Source: Cyanoderma ruficeps (lineage: Eukaryota; Chordata; Aves; Passeriformes; Timaliidae). Taken from it: DNA of 64,000 bases. The stretch spans positions 402,034-466,033 of the forward strand of contig VZDJ01000090.1 of the NCBI GenBank assembly GCA_008694505.1. Direction: 5' to 3'. Under the pieces are notes generated by a model. That model saw only the letters and a program-made list of their open reading frames with translations. It was not told the DNA's origin and did no database searches. This document shows positions 20,570 through 56,767 of this stretch, piece after piece. Within the stretch, counting starts at the first letter, position 1, and each line of letters starts with the position of its first letter. The position numbers and the translations under genes were made by a program.

Positions 20570-22127
20570 TTGCTTTTGTCCCTGTTTATTTTCGGGTGAG
20601 AGCTGAAAGGAAACAATTTCAAAACTTCTCCCTCCCAAAGGGAGGTCTGTAAAAAAACGTCGAGGAATTGCAAGAGACCAAATTCCCCCTAATCAGAGAA
20701 TCACGTTTTTTTAAACGAAAAATATACAGAACCTGTACAAATAGGGAAAACTCCTGAAATCAACTTTCTCCACACCTGAAAAAGAGATGGGAGGGAAAAA
20801 CAAACAGACCAAGTACTGAGCACTGCTCAGGTACCCCACTGCCTGGGGGTAGGAAAACGGAAGAAGAAAACACAGGCAGAAAGAAGACAAATAGGAGGAG
20901 GAAGTTTCCTCTCACCCCTTTTCCTCCAGCTATATTTGGCACTGCAGGAGTGGCAGGAATGGGGAAGGTGCAGTATTTCTGTTAAGTCACGACTGGAGTA
21001 CAGGCCTTTCCCATTACTAACTGCTTTGTTATGAACACTTATCCAGCATATAAAAAGGTTAAGAAAAAGAGCAAAAACTGAAAACTCTAATGTAAACCAG
21101 GTATCTGTGATCTCATAGCTGTACACACTGTTCCTGGACGTGCTGCCTACTCTCTGGGTCTCCCCATCCTGCTGGCAAGGAAAAGACAGAAGGACACAGC
21201 AGCAGCAGCACCAAGATGGATATGTCCTTAAGCCCCCTGCAAGAGTCAGCTTTTTATGACTGTCTCTGTAGCTGAAAATGTCCTTTCCACTGGCTTGCAG
21301 TGCCCACTGCCAAAAGGACACACCACTCTTGCCAGCTCCTGGGAAGGCAGAAATGTCAAAGAGAGAAACAAATAAACGAAAGAGACCAAAGCAAGGGTAT
21401 CTTGGAGCAGAGTTAGATCCGTATCTGCATCCATTCTTCCATGCCACAGCAGAGCCATGCCCACAGAGCCACACTTGGCAGCACAGCCCGGGCCCAGGGA
21501 GTGCAGTTCGTATCCATCAAACCTACAACTTTGTATCAAGGTGCTACTGAGGATCTGCCTACACAGCACATCTTTCATCTCCATACGATCTGTATCAAAC
21601 ACGGCCTGATCCTCTGCCATCAGCCACAATTGCAACATCAGTGCAATCTAGATCTGCAAAGCCACATCTTCATTTCAAACCAGTTTATATTCATATATTC
21701 TACCAAAGGGGGCCATGTCCACAGAGCAACATCCATTCTGCCAAGATGAATTCTAGCCACAAAGCTGCTCCCTACACCAAGCCTGTCTCATCAGCCACAT
21801 CCCCAGTACCAGAAGAGTTTGTATCCACAGCCAAGACTTTGTATTAAAAAGATTTAGAAATTATTTACCAATCCAGATCTCTCCAAGCATATCACATGTT
21901 GCCCAGAGCAATGAAAATCCAAAATATGTGTCCATGGGGGAGGGGAAGAAAAGGTTTTTATGTGTCAACCATTTTGAGACTTTCCTTGTTTAAAAAAATA
22001 ATTAAATGTCAGGAATGGAAGGTATGTCTGCTTGGAAATATGGGGAGCTGGAGAGAAGAATCCCTGTAACTGCATTCCTTGCCACCCCTCTCTTTGTTCA
22101 GCAATGATGAGAACTTCACAGAAACCA
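20570..22127 (-). other. FAM131B: Probable FAM131B 3' UTR
   Basis: This stretch runs from just after the FAM131B TGA to the first canonical polyadenylation signal. It contains a 215-codon open frame in the sense direction (20827-21474) with no recognisable domain. It has Cys/Phe/Ser-rich composition and is most simply chance. The extent is inferred from the signal only. Confidence 0.5.
20585..20590 (-). terminator. FAM131B: Candidate polyadenylation signal of FAM131B
   Basis: TTTATT on the plus strand reads AATAAA on the minus strand. It is the first canonical signal after the FAM131B stop and would give a 3' UTR of about 1.5 kb. A second one lies at 20198-20203. Which is used cannot be told from sequence. 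Confidence 0.5.
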
Positions 22128-46528
<24,401 letters not shown>

Positions 46529-46913
46529 CACTCCGGGGGGGCTCCGGGGAGAGGCGGCAGCCTCAGCAGCGAGTAGGCGGAGAAGGCAGGGAGCGGCGGA
46601 GGTCGGAAAGGAGCCGGTCCCTTCAGCGGGAGACGCCGGGGTGGCCCAGCGGGGACCGGCGCGGGGTCATGGTCAGGTAGGAGCGCGGGGTGCCCCGGCC
46701 GGGGCGAGGCGGGGAGCCCGCGGGCCAGGCTGTCATCTGCCCCCGCCGCGCCTCCGCGCTTTGTTCCGCGCCCCGCGCGGCTCCCCGTCCGCCGCCGCGT
46801 CCTCGCCGGTGCCGCCGCCGAGCCCCCGCTGCCCGCCCGCCCCCCGCTCCCGGCTCCCCGACGGGGGGCGGGCTGAGATTGGGTAAACAGCTCGGCCCGG
46901 CAGCGCCGCGCCG

Positions 46914-46918
46914 ATTGG
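46914..46918 (-). promoter_or_regulatory. FAM131B: CCAAT box (NF-Y type) upstream of FAM131B
   Basis: The plus strand reads CCGATTGGCT, that is AGCCAATCGG on the minus strand, an excellent NF-Y site. It lies about 390 bp upstream of the FAM131B ATG within the CpG island; a second, shorter CCAAT match is at 46878-46882. Confidence 0.6.
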
Positions 46919-47179
46919 CTGCCGCCCTCCGCGGCCCGGGGAGGGGAGGCAGCGCCGGCCGGGCCGGGCCGCCCCTCGGCCCGCGGGGAGCGCGGGACGG
47001 GCCGGCGGCGGGGCGGAGGCGAGGGACCCCGGCGGGCGGGCGGGCAGGACGGGACAGGTGCGGGCGGCGCGGGATGCGCACGGAGCGGGGGCTGGTGCGG
47101 GGACCCACCCGCCCCCCGGGGGAGCGGGGCGGGGCGGGCACAGGTGAGCGGCGGGCGGTGCCGCAGGCCGGGAGCGGAG

Positions 47180-47262
47180 GGGGGAGGCGGGTGGGTAGCG
47201 GGCGCGTCCCCGTAAGAGTAAAGCAAGTGGGGACGGCGGGAGGCGGGTGGGCAGCGGGCGCN
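47180..47262. repeat. Duplicated 24-bp G-rich unit next to an undetermined base
   Basis: GGGAGGCGGGTGGGTAGCGG followed by GCGC occurs near 47181-47204, and again with one change (GTGGGCAGCGG) near 47238-47261, directly before the N at 47262. It could be a real tandem duplication in the promoter or an assembly problem in G-rich sequence. Confidence 0.6.
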
Positions 47263-50200
47263 GGCGCATTCCGGCCGCAGCCCTGCCTACAGAGACTGAG
47301 GGAACTGCCGAGGGGCAGGCGGCCCGCGGAGCCGCCCCAGCAGCGTTCCAGCGGGAGGACTGTGGTTCCCCGCGGTCCGATCTGTCCCCGGGGCGCGCTG
47401 CGGGCTCCGGGCCGCGGGGCTCAGGCGTGCGGCGCCGCCCGGCCTCTGCCCCTGGCCCCGCATAACCGGGAAGGAAACAAGCCCAGCCTTGAGGATGATC
47501 GCTGAGTCCTTTCCCACGTCCTCTCCGCTAACATGGCAGTGAGGAGGGATCTCTGCAGATGGAGAAGGTGTGGTTAGGTCAGCTCCCTTCACAGCCCGAA
47601 TTCTCACCTGATGGCAGCAGCAACAGGCAGTGTCCTCCTGGCCCGATGCCCCAGCACCGTGGACTCCCCCCAGTCTGCTCTTCCACCTCCACTCTCTGAA
47701 ATGCTCACAATTTCTCCCCTGCCCTTTGTGCCTCCTTCGCCCAAAAAGCCTCTCTGATCTCACCAGCATCCTTCCACCCATTCTTAGTAATGGCAAATTG
47801 AATTTTGCTGATCCCATATGAGCCATTTTGATCTCATCCTCATGCTTGGAAAATTCAGTTTTTGTCAGCATTGCTGAGAAGTCACTCAAGACAGCTGATC
47901 AGTCTTCATTAACAGCAGTACAAAAGAATAGGTAAGTTCATTCATTTTTCCATTCACAACTTGCAGAAGGAAAAAGCCTACAGAAGGAAAAAAAAAAGGA
48001 CTTCAGACAGAACATATTTTGCCTGACCCTCTGAAGCAATAAGCAGGAAGTCTACTCCGATAAAATCAATTTACAAATAAAATCTACATAGGAAAGACAA
48101 AGGCAGAAAAAAAACCCTAAAACACTGTCTGAATATATGCAGTTATTTTATCTTTTTCCTTCTTCATGATATTGAAGGTATTACTATGCATGATGAACAT
48201 GACACTGCTGAAGTGTAAGAGATTCACAGTCCCCTCCTCTCTGGTGCCCGAGGCCAGTCTGCTCTGCTGTTACAATGCTTATCACTGGGCACAATGCATT
48301 AGATCTCTGCTGAGGATTAAGTTTTTCCACAGTTAGAATTCTTTCCCTATTTCACTCCTTCCACCTCCCCCATATATTTCCAAACCTATCAGTTTTTATC
48401 TCGTTTTTCTGAATGACTTACTAAAGATACTTTTCCTGACATGTCTACACTCTTCTAACCTAGCTTGTAAAAATACTGGGAAACAATAGGTCTGGCAGTA
48501 TGTTAACCAGAGGTGTTTCACCATCTCTAAAAAGCAGATCTCTAGGGCTAAAAATGTGAGGAAAAGGGAAACAAAAGCAGATTGCAACGGGAAGAGTGGT
48601 ATATTAAGACACAAGCCCTGTTTTGGGTAAATGTTTTGTAAGTCAGTGGCTGCCCAGCCAACTGTTGTCAGGCACAGTCTCCTGTGGACTGATCAATCAG
48701 GACAGCTGTCCTCAGCACTTTCACCAAACCCCACCAAACAGCATTTGCACCTCACCCTGGCCTGAGAAGATGTATTACTGACACAGCTGTGGGCAATTTC
48801 TTTTCCTCTGCTCAGAGAGTCTGGTTTCATTTTAATCCCCTTCTCCCTGTCACCCACCCACCAAATCTAAATCTGTTCTTCTGTGCACTTTCTTTCTGCA
48901 CTGAGTGAACTCTGCTGGGGTTTCCTTTTCAGTGAAGATTTCAGACAAGTCACATTGACTCTTCTTTCTTTATTCCCCCTGAGCTTGTCTATCACTTTAT
49001 CTCAAGCTCAAAGTCATATCCCAAGTCCTAGCAAATGCACATTTGGCTTTCCTTTCATTAAGCTACAATATCATCTACATCAACCTGCTCTGACTTCCGC
49101 CTCAGGGTGTGATTCCACAGGCAGGTGAGCAAGTCCTAGCACTTGCCCTGCCTGAAAAGCTGCTTTCCAGTTCTTCATGTGTTTATCTGCTGCTGCTTTA
49201 GTGAGGTGGTAGTTTATATAGGATCTGGCAACCACCCATGCTGCTGCCAGACATGCACAGCAGAAAAAAAGAACTGGAAAGAAGGATTGTACCCAAGTGT
49301 CCATTCATTCACTCTACAAAACTATTGGTCTGTCTTGTGGCTGTCTCGCATGTCCTGATGCCACCAGCTCCCTCATTTTTTTAATTTGAAATCAATATCA
49401 CTTAGCTGCTGGAAGCAATACCTGTCTTGGCACCTACAGCCATGCCTCATTTCTCATTTCTAATATAGTCAGTCTAATGAAAGGATAGACTCTTCACCAT
49501 CTTTTGGTTCTTAATCACACCTTTATTTATTATGTTTACATAATATTATGTGTTATTTATATTTACATAAATCTCCATATTTAAAGTTAATTTCATTCTC
49601 ATTAGAAGTTGAGAAGATTTTGTTAAGACTCAGCTTTCACCCAGTTGCTCAGCACTTCTGTACAGTAGGTTCTATGCAGTAGGGAATTCATCATCGGTGA
49701 GCAGTTTCTGGTTTTTATCAAGCCAATAACATGCTTTCTAAAATCAGTTAAAATGTTTATCGTATTGTACCATAAGAAAAGTAGGTATTTTACATTTTGA
49801 AGAAATACATGGTTTAATAAGAATATGATTTCATAAGAATTATCTCGTAGGAGGGAAGTGACAGGACTGAATCTCTGAACAAGGGACTGAAACAGAACAT
49901 AAATCTAACTGTCCCCCACAGTTTTTGTCCTTGCATTTCCTGAACAACAGTATTCCCACTGCTGCTGAAAGCTGCTGCAAGGAACTGGAGGTAAATGACA
50001 GAACATAAATGGTTTTGTTTTCTTTGAAATACACTTTCTGACAGGCTCTGGATATTTTTTTCTGAGCATTGTGGGTTCTTAAACAATGAGGCTACAATTT
50101 CATGTAGGAAATTGTGCACCAAATTTGTTGGATAATTTGCTGATTTAAATGCTGGCCTGAAAGATCTTCATAAATGTAAATTTTCGTACAGGTTTGGGCG

Positions 50201-53200
50201 AGGGAGCTATTTAAATATCTGGACGCAAACATGGATAGATCTTTTTATATAGCTGGGTATCTCAGCAGGAAGGAGCAGTAGGAAACAGCCCCTTGCAACC
50301 TCCTAATTTTTTGTTACGATGGGTGGAATTATGTGTTCCTCTGTTTATTGCAGACCTGAAAACCTCCCCTTCCCCAGCCCATGTTGTGAGGGGTGTGCTG
50401 GCAAAAGGGAAGGATTGTTTGACCTGGTGTGTTCTGTAGGTCACTGCCATTAGCAACTTCTGTTTGCAAAACAGAGCTTCAGTGCTGCCCAAACTAGGTC
50501 AAGGATGCTGCTGGAGGAAGTGCAACATAAAGATCCTCTTGACTTTCTTCTTCCTCCATTGCTGCAGTTTTGCCATGAATGCAACAGAGAAACTGAGATA
50601 CCATAATCAATAAGCATGTGCTCCTACGTGAGGACTGCCTATTTCTGGGGTTGTATGCCAGGGGGAATTGGGAACAGACAAGGATCCACGCCTCCAGTGG
50701 TCTCTTCCCCCCCACACCCTGCACACAGAGTGGTCACTGTAAGTCTGGGCAGGGATGGGTGGGGAGGAAAACATAATTCCAGCAAATCTAAAAATAGTCA
50801 CCCTGTGACTGATAGAGTCACTAGCCTGATAGAGGGGCTGATAACAGCACAGAGCAAAGCAGTTTTAGAACTAGTCTTTTTCTTAGCAACTTGTTCTAAA
50901 CCTACCCTGAGGCTTCCATCATAACCCTGAAGACCAGTTTATGCTGTAATTTGTTAGCTGTTTGTTTGTGTTTTAAGAGACAGCTGCTCAACAGTGTTCA
51001 TCTTTTCTGTAAGCCATTGATGAATCTATTAAACCTGGTTTACCAGATGTTCCCTATATCTCTGTATAAATATAAAGATCTTATAAATACTGGAACAGCA
51101 TCTTCCAAAGAAACACTGCTTATAAAATACAAAGCTATTGTCACTGTCTTACCTGCTGAGTAAATTTATTCTTTTCATCAATTAATTATCAAGGATGCAG
51201 ATTATATCACAGTAGGTAATGTACCCCTGTCATCTTCCTTAGCTACCACTAAAACCAGCTAAAATGAAAAGAAAAAACCAATATAAATCTTGCCAATTAC
51301 TGCCCCACTTTCAAGTAAATATCACCAAGGACCAAATAATGCAAAATGTGTTCCTTTTGTCAGTTCTGTCCTCAGAGGTGTCATTGGCAACCATGTCTGT
51401 CATCCCGTGAAAAGACTCTGGAAAATGAATGTCCACCTTCTCCTTCTCTGGTCCTTTTTAAAGCCCTTATGTAATACCTTGTGACCAGCTACCATCACAG
51501 AAGACACGGAGAAACTTCCTACATGCTTCTTGCAAGATGTGTCTTCAGCTGTGGAAAATATGCAGAGGCCTGTGAAGTTCATGAGTAGGAGATGTTTACA
51601 AAAATAGTATCTGTATCAGATCTATAGAGGCAGGAATTGTCCTCCAGGGACGGTTGCTCCAATATGCTTCACTGCTGGCCTCCTGCCACTGGCAGTTTGG
51701 ATTCCCCAGTAAAAGCTACTTCTGGCAGAGATCTCAGTAATTGCTTCATAGAAGTAATGTAGTAGATGCCATAAGAGTTAATTCTACATCAAGCTGTATT
51801 AGCTACTGATAGGATTTTCGTGTGGACCGAAAAGGAAATGAGATAGCAAAATGACTCATGCAGTTCTTCTTTCTTCAGAGCTGCTTTGCTGCAGAAGACA
51901 AACAGAAAGGTTTTTTATGAGGTTTTAAAGAATGAAAGAAAGCAGTGCCAATGTAGTTCAGATCCTGAAAGTGGTGCAGCTTATCTCGCATAAGTGAAAG
52001 GCTGGGTCCTTTCAAGCTGGGAAAATATTTGAGGCTGTGTGAATCAACTGAAGGGACAACAGGTGGAGAGAGGTTGGATATGTTTGCATTACGTATTGTG
52101 ATATAAGTTCACGCTTACCTACACTCACACCCCAGTAAACTTGATCTTGTTCTTCCTGCACCCAGAGACCATAAAAAAACTTCAGGGGAGCATATTAGTT
52201 CAGTGCTGAGATAGAACTAATCAATCCTCAATAGTGCATTTATCAAAAGCTCCTCCTGGGTATTTTGTCCCATATTGGCAAAGAGACATAATGGTGAACA
52301 CCAAAATATTTCCTCCTCTTCATGGTGGATTCTCAAATTGGCCTGCCTGTGCTGCCACAGTAGAGACACATGCTTGGGACATCCTGCCATCATCTATTGG
52401 AAACTGAACATTTGACAGAGTGTCCCAAATCTTATTCAGAGGAACTAAATACTTTGGTGTTCGCCAGATACCTTAAAAACACACTTATTTCGACACAAGA
52501 TGAAATTCAAAAAAGTTCTTCTAAAACAAATCAGAATTTCTACAGTGGGGAGGTATGTCTTCCCAACACATAAAACCCTGGCAAGGAGTGGGCCACCTGT
52601 AACTTAACAGACAGGACTCGCATGCTTTGCTGCAAGATCCTTGTTGTGTGACCTTGCTTAATTTGACAGTATTTTATTAAAATGCAATCAGCTTTCTGTA
52701 TAACACCTGAGTTTGAGGTATTGGAACAGAAATAAATGTTCAATACTCAAGTTTCAGCATTCTTTTCTTACCTTACCTTGATATTTGCCTTCCATTATTT
52801 TTTTTCTTAAGAATTTGCGGCTTCATGGTTTTTCAGAACAACAATACTGGTTTGAAGGTTTTTAGCAAGTGTAATATTCTCTCAGCATCTTCATCCCTGT
52901 TTGGTTTTTACCCAGAGTCATGCAGAAGTGTCATGCTGAGTTCCAGATATATTAAGATCTCATTTTTGTGCAGTTCCCATTTCAAGACTTTATAGAAGAC
53001 ATAGAAAGGGATTTTACCATCTGGAGCTGTGGTGGTGCAGCTTGCTCTGGTAGCATCTCCCCCACGCCTTTGTAGCACAGTGACCTACTGCATGTGACTA
53101 TGCATCACCTGCCACTCCAGCAGGAGACCCAGCACTCCCTGGAACTGCAGCTCAGCACCAAAGAATTAGCAAGTCTAGGCTGCCTCATCTGTCACAAACT

Positions 53201-56200
53201 TCACCCACTCGGCAACACCCTCCTGGCAAGTATCTTTCATAAATCCATTCTGCATCCTCATATGTCCTTACCTTGTGTCTCAGCCAGCTAAATGCCTGCT
53301 CACACAGAGTGAGACTGGAGGTAGGCTGGGCCATGCTTTGAAATTCCAGTTTCTTCTGCCATGGCCTGGGGCTTTTCCAGCAGCAAGTGAAATGGGAAGA
53401 TCAGTGAGTTCAGATAAGGGACTCTTTTCCCACTCCCTCCCTGCTGGGAAGGACTCAGCAGATGCCAATGAGTGAGGAGGAAAAAGGAAAGGAACTTCCA
53501 GGAGTGTAAAAAAGGAATTTCTTGAACCTCTGGCAGTGACTCTGAGAATGTGAAGGTTCCTCGTCATCAGGTAGGTAGTGACAAGAGGGGAGGTCTGAGG
53601 AGGTTGCTTTGGAAGGTCAAAAAGGGTACTTGATTTGCATTCAAAAAAGAGACACCCCCAATGACATAAATGTGAGATGTATATATTAGGGTGAAAATAT
53701 CTTTGGTACAGTCTGAGTCTTATTTTGCCTTTTTTTAAACATTTACTTCATCCTCTGCTGAATGTCTCATTTCCCAGCAGTGAAGCATACAGCAGCTCCT
53801 TCTCCTAAATGTCAGTTGAATCTATACTAGTGGTGTTGCTCAAACTGCATTTTTAAAAATAATCTGCAAGCAGTTAATGTGCTTTTTAAATTCCCAGTGT
53901 TATGTAAAAAGGCACAATATTTTTAGCCTTACAAAATACCAGTTGTCATCTCCTCACTCTCTCCCTTTGATATACTGGAGATGGGGCCCTAGAAGCTCAG
54001 AGAAACTGTGGATACTAACTGGTTTAAAAATAAGGTGGGGAGTTTTTTTCTGCAATGTGGTTTTGTAGTTTTACAGATCTTAATAAAAACATACAAAAAT
54101 ATCCCAGACCTTAAAAGCAAGTCTGAACGAAGAAAAGTACTTCTTATTTTAAAAGCTACTGATTCTGTCCTGGCTGCCGAATTTTAATGTCTGGAATAAT
54201 GACAGTATTATGTATCCTGAAGCAAAATATCGACTTAAACTGTTCACTCATGCACTGACAGAATGGCCCTCCTATTAAAAAAAAAAAAAAATCTCCAGAA
54301 ATTACTCTCTTGCATAGAGCACACAGCTGTTGTGAGTAGGCTCTGGCAAATCAACATTGACTCAAACTATTTTTGGAATCAAGTCAGGCCTGCTGCTGTT
54401 TCTGGAAGATGTGAATACATCTACCTGCTCTGCTGTGCTGCAGTCCATAAGGAATATGGTGGGATACAGGATGCTTCCCTCTGTGCTTATTTGGAGGTGA
54501 CCTTTCCATTCCCATCTGTTTGCAAGTCTTCTGAGGTCCAATGTTTTTACCTGCTGGCAGCCACCTTGATAAGCACATTTGGACCCTGCTTTCTGTGTTC
54601 TCCACTGAAATTTGAGGAAGAGGGTTTCAGAAGAGGCTGCCTCCCTGCTTTTCCTTCTTAATGTCTTGCAACTCTTGACATCCTGATGGCACTTCTGGCT
54701 AGGAGGCGTCACCTATCAGAAGCAGCTCAGGAAAGAGCACCCCATCCTCAGACTTGTTGGGATCAGAGCTGATTCTTGAAAGAAATCCACCAATGCAATT
54801 GAAGAGATGGCTAATAGAAAATCTCGGCATAACAATGTTGTTGCACCACACAGTCTGTGCAGGTGCTATGTATCAAAACTGGGCTAAGGCAAAGCCTCTT
54901 ATCTTTTATCTGCTCTCACAGAAGGCTGCTTTTCCTTTCTATCTCCCCAAAAACTGTTTTAATCCACAATAGGTAAGATAACATCATATTTTCATATTTA
55001 CCGATTCTTCCTCAGTTTACTGTCAGCTGGGAGAAAGTTGAAATTACTGTAGATGAGGAGAGTTCTGTTCTCATGGTCCCTGGAGTGACATAAATAATTG
55101 CTATGTTTAGGAGAGTGGAATTCTTCAGGCACCAACTATGTAACTTGAAATTCCATTCCTTGCTTGGAGGTGCAGGGATTTGGAGAATAACAATTTCTGA
55201 GTCAAAAGCAAACACAAGTGGAGACTCTTTGGACTCTGGTATAATCTGCTAAGACAGCAAAACAGGATGCAGCATACTGTAGGCTTCTCCTCAGTGTAGA
55301 CTGAAAGACAAAATGGATTCTGAGTCTAATGAGGGAGTCATTCAAGCCTCAAAACCAAGCCAGGGGCCTGAGAGTATGCAACATTAAAGAGTAAAAAAGT
55401 CTACAATTTAGTGTCCCTCTAATCCTCAAGCTAAGGTCATTAAGTTGAATTTAGGCTTTTGGCACCAAAGGGCTGATATCTGTCTGCAGTAGTATCATCT
55501 AAGAAGTTGGAGGCAATGAATAGTATCAGCCAGATCTTCACATTCTTCACAGATGAACTGTACCCTCTACCTTTCCCAGTCTCCTTCCTCAAGAAGACTC
55601 ACAGGCAGTGTGTAGTCTAGCCCCTGTAGAATGCCTCCTTCTGAAACTTCAGAGGGAGTGAATACAGACAGTATCCCATATGTGCGTGTAAATTTGGACT
55701 TCTCTGCAGATTTTCTTTCTCTTGGATCAGGAGAAAATAGGAGCTGTTTCACTGCATTGGAGAAATGCAGGCTGTCTAATGTGTCCAAAGCAAGTGACAA
55801 GTGGAACTAAGGCAGCTCCTTCCCTTTCAGGGTGTTGTATCTAAGGCTGCAATGCTTGTCTGTACATTGACTGGACTAATATGTGGCTCTTGCACTGTTT
55901 CAAATTTGACACGCTCTTAGACAGATCCACAATATTTTCTTGTGTACTGTGAAACCAAATATAGCCCTCCTTTTTACCAGAACTCATTTATTTTTTATAT
56001 TCTTAAAGATAGAGGCTTGATGACCATCTTGGGAGGACAGAATTTTTGGAAAGCATGGCCACAAAGGCTAAGTAAACAGGAAGCAAAAAGATTAGTGCTG
56101 GTAGGACTTAGTAATCCTTCTCATGGCATTGAACACTATGTACCAAGGTGCTGGAAAGAAAGCTGTTGGTGGGAAGCCCAGGAAAAGCAACACTGAAATA

Positions 56201-56743
56201 GCTTTGTAAACATCCCGTTCATTTCCTTTGGCAGCAGCAAGTCTAACACTGTCTCTGAAACCATCAGTCACTCCGCAGAAAATGGTTTGATAGGGCTCTC
56301 CTCATAACCTGAGCCTATTTTCATTAGCAACTTGGTGAGATACTCCTGGCTTAGTTTCCAGGCATCATTCACTACTTGCTGCTCCCGACCTTTAGGCAGC
56401 ACTGTCACAGACATTACCTGGGACTCAAGAATCCCAGGGAAGTATATTTGCAGATGAAGCCTAAACACAGATGGCATTCATGTAGATTGCATCTGACCAA
56501 ATGCATATTTAAAGTGGTTTATAGGGAAACTGAAGTGTTTTGGGTAAGGTTAAAGGTTCCAAATTACTTTTTTCATAAGCCATGAAAGCAAAGGGTCAGA
56601 AGTACCATGGTCATCATATTGACCTTCATCAAGGCAACTGAAGAATGCCTTCATTGAAGGAAATGCACCTCAACAAATGTGCAGATAGTCAATGACTCAG
56701 TAATACAAGATGGAACACTTTTTGAGGACCTCTCCTCCCTTTT

Positions 56744-56767
56744 GATCAGCAGCTGTGGCTGCTGATC
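56744..56767. repeat. Perfect 10-bp inverted repeat with 4-nt loop
   Basis: GATCAGCAGC at 56744-56753 pairs exactly with GCTGCTGATC at 56758-56767 across the loop TGTG. It contains two overlapping E-box-like and GATC half-sites. No neighbouring gene is recognised. Confidence 0.8.

Larger units (their letters stand above)
7417..20584. other. CLCN1 3' UTR of unknown length and intergenic region
   Basis: I find no coding exon here. The CLCN1 3' UTR must begin at 7417, but by eye the first canonical AATAAA on the plus strand is not until 10349, so its end is unknown; a non-canonical signal such as AATATA near 8316 is possible. The rest is A+T-rich unique-looking DNA with one CR1 tail at 15.4 kb, a CAAA-type simple repeat at 12.8-13.1 kb and a gap of N at 16.66 kb. 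Open frames of up to about 150 codons occur with no recognisable protein. Confidence 0.7.

Noticed and set aside
46690..47505. Open frames up to 271 codons on both strands, rich in Gly, Arg, Pro and Ala
   Set aside because: They are a CpG-island composition effect with few A/T-rich stop codons. One frame crosses the N at 47262, and none has a recognised domain.
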